Source: Pseudomonas sp. St316
GTDB lineage: Bacteria > Pseudomonadota > Gammaproteobacteria > Pseudomonadales > Pseudomonadaceae
Direction: 5' to 3'
Length of the DNA stretch: 64,000 bases
Assembly: GCF_018325905.1 (NCBI RefSeq)
Contig: NZ_AP021901.1
Location: forward strand, 3,596,001-3,660,000
Numbering within the stretch: the first letter of the stretch is position 1; every line of letters starts with the position of its first letter. The translations under genes were made by a program, and so were the position numbers. Positions 39,733 through 47,589 of the stretch are shown one piece after another. Below the pieces are notes generated by a model. The model was not told the origin of the DNA, did not search any database, and worked only from the letters and a program-made list of their open reading frames with translations.

Positions 39733-40983
39733 TTAGTTATAACGCGCGCCGTCGCTCCCGGCTTTTATATGGGCAGCAGTAAACGGTGGAAGACGGATTA
39801 GCCCGGACTCGGCTGAAGGGCTCGCGACCAGAGGATCGGTGAGAAAAATCTTGCTGTCACCTTGAAGGTCGATAATAAGTTCCCGGGCCGAAAAAAGATG
39901 CTCCGTCGCGCCAGGGGCCACTCGATTGAAAAGGGAAAGGCTTGAATTCGCCGCAGCGATAGGCTCGGCAACGGTACCATTAAGTATTTGATGATCAAGT
40001 TCAAGGCCGAAAATATCTTGATAGATCATCAACTCCACAAAACCACGCAAAATATGAGGCGCGGCGTCATTACCGAAGCGATCCAGCGCATGGCCAATCA
40101 GATTATCAAGCACCCAGCGACCATGGGCTTGGTCGACCGAAGTGTGAACATCGAAATAATGACAATCCACTTTCCCTCGGTATATCTCGCGAACCGATTC
40201 CCCCAGTTGTTTTTGCCAGACGATAAAACAGGCTTCGTTACGGAAAAAAGCACCGAGGTAACGCAAGAACTTACTCTTATCGTGGCAGATTTGGTACGTG
40301 TAGGCCGAAACCAACATGTTGCTGGTGAGGAAATGGTCCTGATACGCATCCGGCGTATCGCTCAGGCCCAGATCAAGCATGGTTTTTTCGTACAGGTGGC
40401 TGTGCTTGTCTTCCGGCACACCATTACCCATTTCATCTTGATACACCCGCAGCAGATGGGACTGCAGGGTGCCAAACGCGCCAGTTGCGTACAGGCCCAT
40501 CGGCGCCCCCTCAATAAGAAACTCAATCGAGAACTGGGTCAGCAAGCTCCTCATCAGCCCCTGGGAGTTAGGGTCGTTGAGAATATAGGAGAGCGTCGGA
40601 TCGAAGTCGCCACTCTTCAGGCGAGCGAACTCGTCATCCAAGTGAATACCAAAAAATGTCTTCAACTGTTCGGCCGAGACGGAGAAATCAACCTTATCCA
40701 ACTGTGCACTGACTGGCGCAAACACAACAGCCTCAAGCGTTCGCAATTCGTCCAGCGCTTTCTTACTTTTGTCCCGACCGTATCGCTCATCAAGATGCTG
40801 TTGGATATCCCCATCAATTTCTTTATTCAGAAAAAGCATGTCTTGTTCATAACAACCGATCAGACGCTTCACATTTTTATTCATGCGGACACCCAGCAAC
40901 TCCTCCGTGGCCAGGTCAAGCTTGACTGACTGCCCATTGGGAAGTTGGTAATCAAGGCGAATGGAGCCATCCAAAAATTTCAT
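39733..40983 (-). CDS. Haem-oxygenase-like diiron oxidase (HDO superfamily)
   Basis: A protein of 416 residues, first gene of the operon. The candidate metal ligands form the HDO pattern: E184 (YQDEMGNG), H194 or H196 (DKHSHLYEK), E250 (FFRNEACFIVW), then H280, D284 and H287 in YFDVHTSVDQAHG, the HxxxDxxH motif. HDO enzymes such as UndA, BesC, SznF and FlcD use a labile diiron site for N-oxygenation, C-C cleavage or desaturation of small amino-acid-like substrates. The N-terminal 140 residues do not resemble the family core and are unassigned. RBS AAAGGGA precedes the ATG. Reaction and substrate are unknown; MgoB/PvfA in the mangotoxin/pvf locus is a possible relative. Confidence 0.8.
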   Translation of the reverse strand: MKFLDGSIRLDYQLPNGQSVKLDLATEELLGVRMNKNVKRLIGCYEQDMLFLNKEIDGDIQQHLDERYGRDKSKKALDELRTLEAVVFAPVSAQLDKVDFSVSAEQLKTFFGIHLDDEFARLKSGDFDPTLSYILNDPNSQGLMRSLLTQFSIEFLIEGAPMGLYATGAFGTLQSHLLRVYQDEMGNGVPEDKHSHLYEKTMLDLGLSDTPDAYQDHFLTSNMLVSAYTYQICHDKSKFLRYLGAFFRNEACFIVWQKQLGESVREIYRGKVDCHYFDVHTSVDQAHGRWVLDNLIGHALDRFGNDAAPHILRGFVELMIYQDIFGLELDHQILNGTVAEPIAAANSSLSLFNRVAPGATEHLFSARELIIDLQGDSKIFLTDPLVASPSAESGLIRLPPFTAAHIKAGSDGARYN

Positions 40984-41088
40984 AGAATCCCTTTCAATTA
41001 GGCGTTATTACCCCTGCACCAAGAGGCTGGCACAAGCGTTTATTTAATCGACTATTTTATTTCTTTTAGGTGAACTATTTTTATCGAG

Positions 41089-41253
41089 TCAGGAACCAAG
41101 CCTCGATAGAAATGAGGGCGTGAAGCAGCAGAAGCCGGCTGCCTCGCGAGCAAATAAGGTACGAAAGTACAAAGTCGGGAGCAGCAGGACGCCGCGCAGA
41201 TAGTTAAGAACAACAGGAAAGATTGAGGCGTGCGGAGAGGAGTAGAAGTGCAT
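41089..41253 (-). CDS. Possible 54-codon leader ORF ahead of the HDO operon
   Basis: A short ORF of 54 codons reading MHFYSSPHASIFPVVLNYLR and then a Leu- and Phe-rich stretch, ending FLSRLGS. ATG 41253 has AAGGA nine bases upstream and lies about 40 bases after a near-consensus sigma70 promoter; it ends 105 bases before the HDO start. No family is recognised. It may be a leader peptide, a small membrane-active peptide or chance. A hairpin with arms TATCGAG and CTCGATA (41082-41108) overlaps its stop codon. Confidence 0.35.
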   Translation of the reverse strand: MHFYSSPHASIFPVVLNYLRGVLLLPTLYFRTLFAREAAGFCCFTPSFLSRLGS

Positions 41254-41290
41254 TTAATTCAATCCTTGAATAACTTTTCCTGGATCCAAT

Positions 41291-41318
41291 CTTATAGTCG
41301 CAAAAATGTCGCTGTCAA
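41291..41318 (-). promoter_or_regulatory. Near-consensus sigma70 promoter for the biosynthetic operon
   Basis: On the minus strand: -35 TTGACA (41318-41313), a spacer of 16 bases, -10 TATAAG (41296-41291). This matches the sigma70 consensus in 11 of 12 positions and points toward the small ORF and the HDO gene. The surrounding DNA is AT-rich compared with the rest of the window. Confidence 0.65.
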
Positions 41319-41607
41319 CGTCAAAAGCGGCAAACAGATGTTCAATATTATTCTCACAACTTTTATGCCTCGACGAAACCCAGGGCATGATTTTTAAAAA
41401 AAACCAACACTTTCAAGGCTTAGTAAAAAGTTACTGATGCCAGGCACGGTAAAAAATATTTTACACCCGACAAGACCAAAGTATTTTTTTTGTACACGCC
41501 AGCCTGCAGAACAATCGACACCGAGGCGAACAGCCAGGCATCGACGGCGGGAACCATTGGTTAAGGACATGACCGGCGGCCAACGCGACGACGGGAGTCA
41601 CCAGACA

Positions 41608-41724
41608 CTACCCCACAAACAAACCTGCGCCGATGATCTCGGCAATGGACAGCATGGTGACGTGAGGAGGCTTGAAGCCCTGTGCCAAATGGCCGTTCGA
41701 GTCCTTGAAGCTGGGGCTGGTCAT
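41608..41724 (-). pseudogene. Truncated amino-acid permease (GabP/AnsP-like), N-terminal remnant
   Basis: From ATG 41724 the frame reads MTSPSFKDSNGHLAQGFKPP and then HVTMLSIAEIIGAGLFVG, the unmistakable start of an APC-family amino-acid permease (consensus HVTMLSIAGIIGAGLFVGSG). A TAG follows at 41608, and the rest of the gene, more than 400 codons, is missing. AAGAGAA lies upstream as the old RBS. The remnant abuts the lower-GC island and suggests that insertion of the island or a deletion destroyed the permease. Confidence 0.75.
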
Positions 41725-42068
41725 TTTTTTATTCTCTTGTGATCGAACATTGAGTCGCGCGCAGGGACAGTCGGTGTTTCTGGTATTCCCGCCCCTCCTG
41801 GAAGCGCTACCGCTTGATCGGGTTGATCCACCCTGGGCGAACGTGCGCACTTGCGGTGAAAAGTCGCGCCACGTTACCTGCCTTCCCTCCCGAGTCAGTT
41901 ACCTGAACGCGCCATCCCTGTGCCTGATTTCGCCAAGTAGGGCATGGCGTTTTGCCTCACGCCAGGCGTCTGGATCGCGGCATTCAGCCAAGCCTCCGCG
42001 GGGCGGGAGTGTAATAAGTCCTTTAAAAAATTTACTGGGTTAAGTATTTTGCATACCTACACCCGGCC
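41725..42068. other. Intergenic region with no recognisable gene
   Basis: About 340 bases between the permease remnant and a REP pair. No ORF with homology, RNA gene or clear promoter is seen. It would have held the promoter of the lost permease gene and may hold that of the TetR gene further right. Confidence 0.5.
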
Positions 42069-42159
42069 CTGTGGGAGCGAGCTTGCTCGCGATGGCTATG
42101 GATCAGTCACATCGAAGTCGACTGAGACACCGCTATCGCGAGCAAGCTCGCTCCCACAG
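42069..42159. repeat. REP doublet upstream of the TetR gene
   Basis: Inverted pair CTGTGGGAGCGAGCTTGCTC and GAGCAAGCTCGCTCCCACAG around a linker with CATCGAAGTCGACTGAGAC. Same subtype as the array at about 28 kb. Confidence 0.88.
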
Positions 42160-42211
42160 AGGATAGTGCGTCAGGCCTTCAACCCATTTTTTCAAACGAC
42201 AAGGACCTCCC

Positions 42212-42823
42212 GTGAGCGGACTGCGTGAACGTCAAAAAGCCGAACGCCGCCAAGCCATCAGCAAGGCGGCGGTCGAACTGTTCGAGCGCCAGGGTTTCCA
42301 GAACACCACCATCGAGCAGATCGCCAGCCAGGCCGGCGTATCGGCGCCTACCGTCTTCAAGTACTTCGGCAACAAGCAGGAGATCATCCTGGAGATCCTG
42401 CACGACGCCGACCAGCGCGCACTCACGGACACCCGCAGCCAGATCCCGGAAATCGAAGACCCGGTCCAAGCCCTGTGTTATCTGGAGCGGCTGTTGACCG
42501 GTTACGCGCTGGAGGTCATGCACCCGAGCCTTTGGCGCGAGTTGCTGCCGCTGATTCTATTTGGCGGCGACAACGGGCTGCCCGAGGGTTATCGGGCCAT
42601 GAACGATGCGCTCAGGGCCGAAATCAGTGGGCTGCTCAGGGAATTGCAACAGGCCGGAAAGCTGCGCGCCGACCTCGACGTCGACCTCGCCGCCTTCCTG
42701 TTGAACGACTATTCGCACTTGCAGCTGTTCAGGCTGGTCAACCAGGAACAGCCAGACATCGAGGCACACTCCACCCAGGTCCGGCGTATCACCGAATTGC
42801 TCTTCCTGGGCATGCGCGCCTGA
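42212..42823 (+). CDS. TetR/AcrR-family transcriptional regulator
   Basis: A regulator of 203 residues. The N-terminal helix-turn-helix is typical (RQAISKAAVELFERQGFQNT, then TIEQIASQAGVSAPTVFKYF), followed by an all-helical ligand domain with no recognisable subfamily. The start is a GTG at 42212 with AAGGA seven bases upstream. It converges on the binding-protein gene of the next operon and may regulate it, but no operator was identified. The ligand is unknown. Confidence 0.88.
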   Translation: MSGLRERQKAERRQAISKAAVELFERQGFQNTTIEQIASQAGVSAPTVFKYFGNKQEIILEILHDADQRALTDTRSQIPEIEDPVQALCYLERLLTGYALEVMHPSLWRELLPLILFGGDNGLPEGYRAMNDALRAEISGLLRELQQAGKLRADLDVDLAAFLLNDYSHLQLFRLVNQEQPDIEAHSTQVRRITELLFLGMRA

Positions 42824-42874
42824 GCGAAAAACCTACCGATACGGACCCGGCGCGGCAACGCCGGGCCGCGTTGA

Positions 42875-43978
42875 TCAGCGATGCGTCTTGATGCTGGTCC
42901 AGGTGCGGGTGCGGATCCGCTCCACCGCCGCCGGCACTGGTTCCAACGCGAACAGGGTCTTGCGCGCCTCGTCAGACACATACATGGCGGGGTTGTTGCG
43001 AATATCGGCATTGACCAGCGCCGTGGCTTCCTTGTTCGGGTTGGGGTAACCAATCTTGTTGCTGATCCGGGCAATGACGTCGGGACGCAAGATGTAGTTG
43101 ATGAACGCGTAGGCTTCTTGGGTATGAGGGGCGTTGGTGGGCACCATCATGACGTCCGACCACATCGGCGCGCCCTCCTTGGGCAACGCCATTTCCACCT
43201 TGACCCCCTTCCCTGCGTCTTCGGCCAGTCGTTTGGCCAGGGCCACCCCGCCGGACCAACCCACTCCGACACAGATCTCGCCGTTGGCCAGGTCCATGCC
43301 ATAGCGCGACGAATTGAAGTAGGTGATGTACGGCCGAACCTTGAGTATGGCCGCCTGCGCCTTTGCGTAGTCCTCACGCTTCTGGCTGTTGGGATCGAGC
43401 CCTTCATGGTGCAAGGCGATGGGCACGATCTCGTTGGCGGCGTCGAGCAGACCGACGCCACAACTGGCCAGCTTGGCCATGTTCTCTTCCTTGAAAAGGA
43501 TGTCCCAGGTGTTCATTTGCACATCGGCACCCAGCACCTGCCGCACCTTGTCGACGTTGTAGCCGATCAGGGTCGTGCCCCACAGGTACGGCGCCGCATA
43601 GCGGTTACCCGGATCGCCCACCGTTTCCAGGGACTTCATGAATTCGGGATCCAGATGCTGCCAGTTCGGTAATTGGCTGCGGTCCAGGGGTTGGACGGCA
43701 CCGGCGGCAATCAGGTGACTGACGTTGGAACTGCTCGGGTAGACCACGTCATACCCGGAGTTGCCGGTCAGGAGTTTGGACTCCAAGGTCTCGACGCTGT
43801 CGAAGACGTCGTAGATGGGACGAATGCCGGTTTCCTCCTGGAAACTCTTGAGGATTTCTGGCGGCAGGTACTCGATCCAGTTGTAGATTCGCACCGTTCG
43901 CTCTTCGGCCAGGCTCACGCCACTGACCAGCATCGAAACGACAGCGCCCAGCAAGGTGTTACGCAAAAACAGGCTCAT
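42875..43978 (-). CDS. PotF-like polyamine/small cation periplasmic binding protein
   Basis: An exported protein of 367 residues with signal peptide MSLFLRNTLLGAVVSMLVSG and cleavage near SLAEE. The mature part follows PotD/PotF: VRIYNWIEYLPPEILKSFQEETGI, YDVVYPSSSNVSHLI, AAPYLWGTTLIGYN, WSDVMMVPTNAPHTQEAYAFINYIL and GYPNPNKEA. Such proteins bind putrescine, spermidine or related amines. ATG 43978 is preferred to an in-frame ATG at 44017. It lies 39 bases after the porin stop with no ABC permease or ATPase nearby, so it must use a transporter encoded elsewhere or act as a sensor. Confidence 0.88.
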   Translation of the reverse strand: MSLFLRNTLLGAVVSMLVSGVSLAEERTVRIYNWIEYLPPEILKSFQEETGIRPIYDVFDSVETLESKLLTGNSGYDVVYPSSSNVSHLIAAGAVQPLDRSQLPNWQHLDPEFMKSLETVGDPGNRYAAPYLWGTTLIGYNVDKVRQVLGADVQMNTWDILFKEENMAKLASCGVGLLDAANEIVPIALHHEGLDPNSQKREDYAKAQAAILKVRPYITYFNSSRYGMDLANGEICVGVGWSGGVALAKRLAEDAGKGVKVEMALPKEGAPMWSDVMMVPTNAPHTQEAYAFINYILRPDVIARISNKIGYPNPNKEATALVNADIRNNPAMYVSDEARKTLFALEPVPAAVERIRTRTWTSIKTHR

Positions 43979-44017
43979 GATCAAACACTCCAGCGCGGCC
44001 GCGAAGGCTCGCGGCAC

Positions 44018-45355
44018 TTAATAGCGGTAGGTGAAGTAGAGTTCCAGCGCGCTGAACTTCTGATCGTCGCCGAAGACTTGTTTGGCCGCTGCCATGGGCT
44101 TGACCCAGTTATAGGACAGCGAGGTGGACAACGATTTCGAAGGCGCCCAATCCAGGAAGACGACACTCTCGTCGGCAAACCGTTTGTCGCTGACAGCGGT
44201 GCCCATGTAGTTTTTTTCGTCCAGCCAGAACTGGTAGTGGATCGCACCGAGCGTAAGGGTTTCGTTGAGGTGGGTCTTGAGTGAGAACTGCTGGACGTTT
44301 TCGTTGCTGTTGAACATCAGGTAGTTGCCAACGACATCACCGATCAACCAGGTGCTCCAGTCGACGAAGCCCTTGCTCAACGGATCCCAGGCTTTCTGTT
44401 GGTTGTCCGTAAGGTTGTCGTCGCCGGAAAAGCTCGCGTAGCGGTAGCCCATCACCGGGGTCAATGGCAGCGTGCTGAAGGTGTAATCCGCCTGGCCGTA
44501 CCAGGCCTTGGCGTCGTAGTCCACGCCTTCGCCGCTGCCTCGCTCCAAGGCATATTCGGCACTCAGGGTCAGGTCCGCGATGCCCGGGAGCCTGGCGTTC
44601 AACGCCCTGACGTTGTACACCAACATGCCATCGCGGCGACGCGGCAACGTGCTGCCCTTGGGCCCCATGGCCTTGACCTTCAACGCGGTGGCGCCCAGCA
44701 CCACCTGGTCGTCGAGGTTGTAGTCCAGGTTCACACCGCTCATGCGAAAGTCACCCAGGTCGCTGTCGGTGCCCAGGCTGAAGCCCTGGACCTTCAACGC
44801 GCCATGATCCCAGGCGACAATCGCAGAATCCTTGAAGGCAGTACGCGGGGCGAGCCAATAGGCGCCGTCGTTCAACTGATCGAGGTTGCCATCCATCACG
44901 ATGAAACCGTTGCCGATCATGTAATTCTGGCGACCACCCGTGACCGTCCACTCCCCGGCCCGGAAACCACCATAGAACGCTTCGGTCGACAGCTTGCCGT
45001 CGGAACTGCGGGTGAAGCCGCCGGCATCGCCATCACCGAGGGTGGTCGCCCCCACCAGGGAACCGCCGGCCAGCAGGCTGAAATCCGGCTGCACGGCGTA
45101 TTCCAACTTGACGCCCGGCTTGACGTAGAACTCCTGCCAGTCGATTTTCGTGCCGCGATTCTTGCCGCTGCGCATGTCCACCACACCGCCGCCAAAGTTG
45201 ACGTTGCGCGTAGAAAGGATTGCACCACCGGCACTGAAGTTGACCTCGCCCTTGAGGTTGCCCTCCTCGAAGGTGTAGCCCGCCCAAGCAACCTGGGCGG
45301 TCAAGGGTAACCCGAGCACGAAGAACGTTCGGGACAAACGCATCATGGAAACCAT
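44018..45355 (-). CDS. Outer membrane beta-barrel porin, alginate-export-like family
   Basis: A protein of 445 residues with signal peptide (MVSMMRLSRTFFVLGLPLTA, cleavage after AWA) and alternating amphipathic strands to a C-terminal aromatic residue (LELYFTYRY), the usual beta-barrel ending. Strand-rich segments such as YGGFRAGEWTVTGGRQNYM and the layout resemble AlgE/alginate-export family porins used for specific substrates. ATG 45355 has AGGAG about six bases upstream; the in-frame ATG at 45421 lacks one. It lies between a NylB-like hydrolase and a PotF-like protein, which suggests uptake of an amide or amine. Confidence 0.78.
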   Translation of the reverse strand: MVSMMRLSRTFFVLGLPLTAQVAWAGYTFEEGNLKGEVNFSAGGAILSTRNVNFGGGVVDMRSGKNRGTKIDWQEFYVKPGVKLEYAVQPDFSLLAGGSLVGATTLGDGDAGGFTRSSDGKLSTEAFYGGFRAGEWTVTGGRQNYMIGNGFIVMDGNLDQLNDGAYWLAPRTAFKDSAIVAWDHGALKVQGFSLGTDSDLGDFRMSGVNLDYNLDDQVVLGATALKVKAMGPKGSTLPRRRDGMLVYNVRALNARLPGIADLTLSAEYALERGSGEGVDYDAKAWYGQADYTFSTLPLTPVMGYRYASFSGDDNLTDNQQKAWDPLSKGFVDWSTWLIGDVVGNYLMFNSNENVQQFSLKTHLNETLTLGAIHYQFWLDEKNYMGTAVSDKRFADESVVFLDWAPSKSLSTSLSYNWVKPMAAAKQVFGDDQKFSALELYFTYRY

Positions 45356-45473
45356 AGGGAGCTCCTGTGTGATTATTGTTGTTACAGGGCAGTAAATGGC
45401 GGCGCAAACCCGCGCCAACACCTGGTTGGGCCAGGTGAGCGGAACGTAAAATTGTTGTGTTTATCGGATGAAG

Positions 45474-46736
45474 TCAGGGCGTCAGTTGCGCCGCAATGGC
45501 CCGCAACATGCGCACGCTGTCACCGTCGAATGGGCTGACGGCTTCGCCCAGGGACGACTGCTTGACGATCACCACGCCGGACGGTTTGTCGATGAACAGG
45601 TATTGACCATGGATGCCACCCGCCATGAGCGCCTGACTGTGGTCGTTGAAGACATACCATTGGCTGCGGTAGGACGCACCTGGGGTCCAGCTCGAAAAGT
45701 CGGGGGATGCCGCGTAGATCGCGGGGTCGGCTCCGGCGGCGATACCGGCCAGCGCCTCGGCCGAGAGCAGTTGTGTCCCACCCTGGCGGCCATCGTTGGC
45801 GAGCAGGCGACCGAAGCGCGCCATGTCACGCAAGGTCGCACTGAAACCGGCACCCGCGACGCTGCGTCCCCAGGGATCCGCCAGGAAGTAGCCGTCACGC
45901 TCACAGCCCAACTGGCTCCAGATCTCTTGCAACAACTGATGACAGGCCTTGCCTGACGCCCGTTCCATGACCCAGGCCAACGCCTCGGTGGTGGCCGTCA
46001 CGTAATGGAAAAAGCCGCCGTGACTGCCGCGCTTCCTCAGTGAGGGCAAGTACTGATACAGGGATTCGAAGGTCGCGTACTGCGCGGGTGCCGGCTGGAA
46101 ACCGCAGGCGTAACCGTATTGGGAACTCTCTGAATCCGGATCCTCATAGACCTCGCTGTAATCGACGGCCACGGCCATGTCGAACAACTGGCGCACGGTC
46201 GCATCGGCAAACGCGCTGCCCGCCAGTTCCGGTACGTAATGCGTGGCCGTCAACGCAGGGTCCAGCAGGCCTTCGCAGACCAATTGCTCGCCCAGGGCAC
46301 CGATCAGCGACTTGGTCACCGAAAACATGATGTGCCGGTCCTGTGGGCGCTGGCCATTGAAGTAGCGCTCAAACAATACGGTGTCGCCCTTTAGGACCAT
46401 GAAAGCATCGGTCTGGCTGGCGATCAGGTGGTCGATCACGCTGATGCTCAAGCCACACTCGCTGTCGAAGTGCAGCTCATCCAGCGGCTGGAGTGCCTGC
46501 TTGAACGCGCTGACCGGCCCGCTGCCGGCCTGCACGTCGATAGAAGGACGCAAGCGCGCCAGGTTGCGGAAACCCCATTGGTTAAACGGCGGGCTCATCC
46601 AGTTGTGCCAGGTGACACGTCGGTGGGGTTCGGCGGGAAAGCCTTGCATGAGTGAAGGCGCCAGGCGTGCGTCAAATGGCGATTCGTGAGTCTCGACGTA
46701 AAGACTGGCCAGTGAAGGCACGGTGTTCTGGTTCAT
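45474..46736 (-). CDS. Serine hydrolase of the beta-lactamase/NylB (6-aminohexanoate-dimer hydrolase-like) family
   Basis: A protein of 420 residues in the class C beta-lactamase/penicillin-recognising fold. The catalytic SxxK is SVTK in IMFSVTKSLIGALGE (about 140-155). A YxN-like Tyr region is DYSEVYEDPDSESSQYGYAC, as in NylB, and the C-terminal triad motif is MAGGIHGQYLFIDKPSGVVI. No signal peptide is seen, so it is probably cytoplasmic. NylB-type enzymes split linear amides; here the natural substrate may be an amide of a polyamine or omega-amino acid, given the PotF-like protein in the same operon. It is the first gene of the operon. Confidence 0.85.
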   Translation of the reverse strand: MNQNTVPSLASLYVETHESPFDARLAPSLMQGFPAEPHRRVTWHNWMSPPFNQWGFRNLARLRPSIDVQAGSGPVSAFKQALQPLDELHFDSECGLSISVIDHLIASQTDAFMVLKGDTVLFERYFNGQRPQDRHIMFSVTKSLIGALGEQLVCEGLLDPALTATHYVPELAGSAFADATVRQLFDMAVAVDYSEVYEDPDSESSQYGYACGFQPAPAQYATFESLYQYLPSLRKRGSHGGFFHYVTATTEALAWVMERASGKACHQLLQEIWSQLGCERDGYFLADPWGRSVAGAGFSATLRDMARFGRLLANDGRQGGTQLLSAEALAGIAAGADPAIYAASPDFSSWTPGASYRSQWYVFNDHSQALMAGGIHGQYLFIDKPSGVVIVKQSSLGEAVSPFDGDSVRMLRAIAAQLTP

Positions 46737-46786
46737 TGGGTTGCCCCTGCGGAATGACTCTGCGTGAAAGCAGATGCAGGAGAATA

Positions 46787-46801
46787 ATTACCCGATGTAA
46801 T
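46787..46801. promoter_or_regulatory. Palindrome ATTAC-N5-GTAAT upstream of the NylB-like operon
   Basis: ATTACCCGATGTAAT has perfect five-base arms and lies about 50 bases before the start of the hydrolase gene, in an AT-rich promoter-like stretch. It may bind the TetR or FixJ-type regulator encoded on either side; this is inference. Confidence 0.4.
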
Positions 46802-46858
46802 TTTTTAGTCAATAAAACTTTTTACCGGCATCATTTTAAGTTTTTCATCAGTGAACAC

Positions 46859-47509
46859 TCAGCGACTTTGCCCTGCGCCCAACGCTTCGGCCATTCGGAC
46901 CAGATCCGCAAACGACTTGGCGCACATCTTTTTCATGGCATGGGCGCGATGGATCTTCACGGTGATTTCGCTCAAGTTCATTTGCCCGGCGATCTGCTTG
47001 TTCATCAGTCCAGTGGCCGCAAAGCCCATGACCTCTTTTTCCCGGACGGTGAGTGTCTGGTAGCGGGCATACAAATCGCAATACTGTTGCTCGACCTGCC
47101 GACGCCGGACATCCGCCTCAAGCGCGGCGGATACCGCGTCCAGCAGGTTTTGCTCACGGAACGGTTTGGCCAGGAAATCCACGGCACCGGCCTTCATCGC
47201 CTTGACCGACATCTCGATGTCGCCGTGGCCGGTGATAAAAATGATCGGGATGTTCGAATTCGACTTCACCAATTGCGTCTGGAAGTCGAGGCCACTGGCG
47301 CCTTGCAGTCGTACATCGAGGACCAGGCAGCTGGGGCAATCGGTCTTTGGTTGCAGGAGAAATTCCGCCGTGGAGGCGAATGTCTCGACGCGGATTCCGA
47401 CCGAGCGCAGCAGGTTACTCAATGCATCGCGTATAGAGGCATCGTCATCCACCACGAACACGATAGAACCTTTTAAACCCGGTTCATTGGATGAAGAATT
47501 ACCGTTCAT
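46859..47509 (-). CDS. FixJ/NarL-type response regulator
   Basis: A regulator of 216 residues. The receiver shows VFVVDDDASIRDALSNLLRS, acceptor Asp in CLVLDVRLQGASG, Thr in IIFITGHGD and Lys in DFLAKPFREQ. The C-terminal LuxR helix-turn-helix is LTVREKEVMGFAATGLMNKQ followed by SEITVKIHRAHAMKKM. The FITGHGD/FLAKPF pattern places it with FixJ, StyR and TodT-type regulators. It is probably a partner of the giant kinase 0.8 kb away. It is followed by the NylB-like operon on the same strand after 122 bases. Confidence 0.9.
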   Translation of the reverse strand: MNGNSSSNEPGLKGSIVFVVDDDASIRDALSNLLRSVGIRVETFASTAEFLLQPKTDCPSCLVLDVRLQGASGLDFQTQLVKSNSNIPIIFITGHGDIEMSVKAMKAGAVDFLAKPFREQNLLDAVSAALEADVRRRQVEQQYCDLYARYQTLTVREKEVMGFAATGLMNKQIAGQMNLSEITVKIHRAHAMKKMCAKSFADLVRMAEALGAGQSR

Positions 47510-47589
47510 TCACGACCCTTCCGACGAGTAAAACGAAAAAAATTGTAGCACAGTGACCTCGTTCCGCATGACCGCTACCCTGGCCAGGA

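Noticed and set aside
41449..41464. AT-rich palindrome GTAAAA-N4-TTTTAC as an operator
   Set aside because: Short arms in an AT-rich stretch are expected by chance and it lies between no divergent genes.
41725..42068. tRNA attachment site of the biosynthetic island
   Set aside because: No tRNA gene, integrase or direct repeat flanking the island could be seen, so there is no evidence for site-specific integration.
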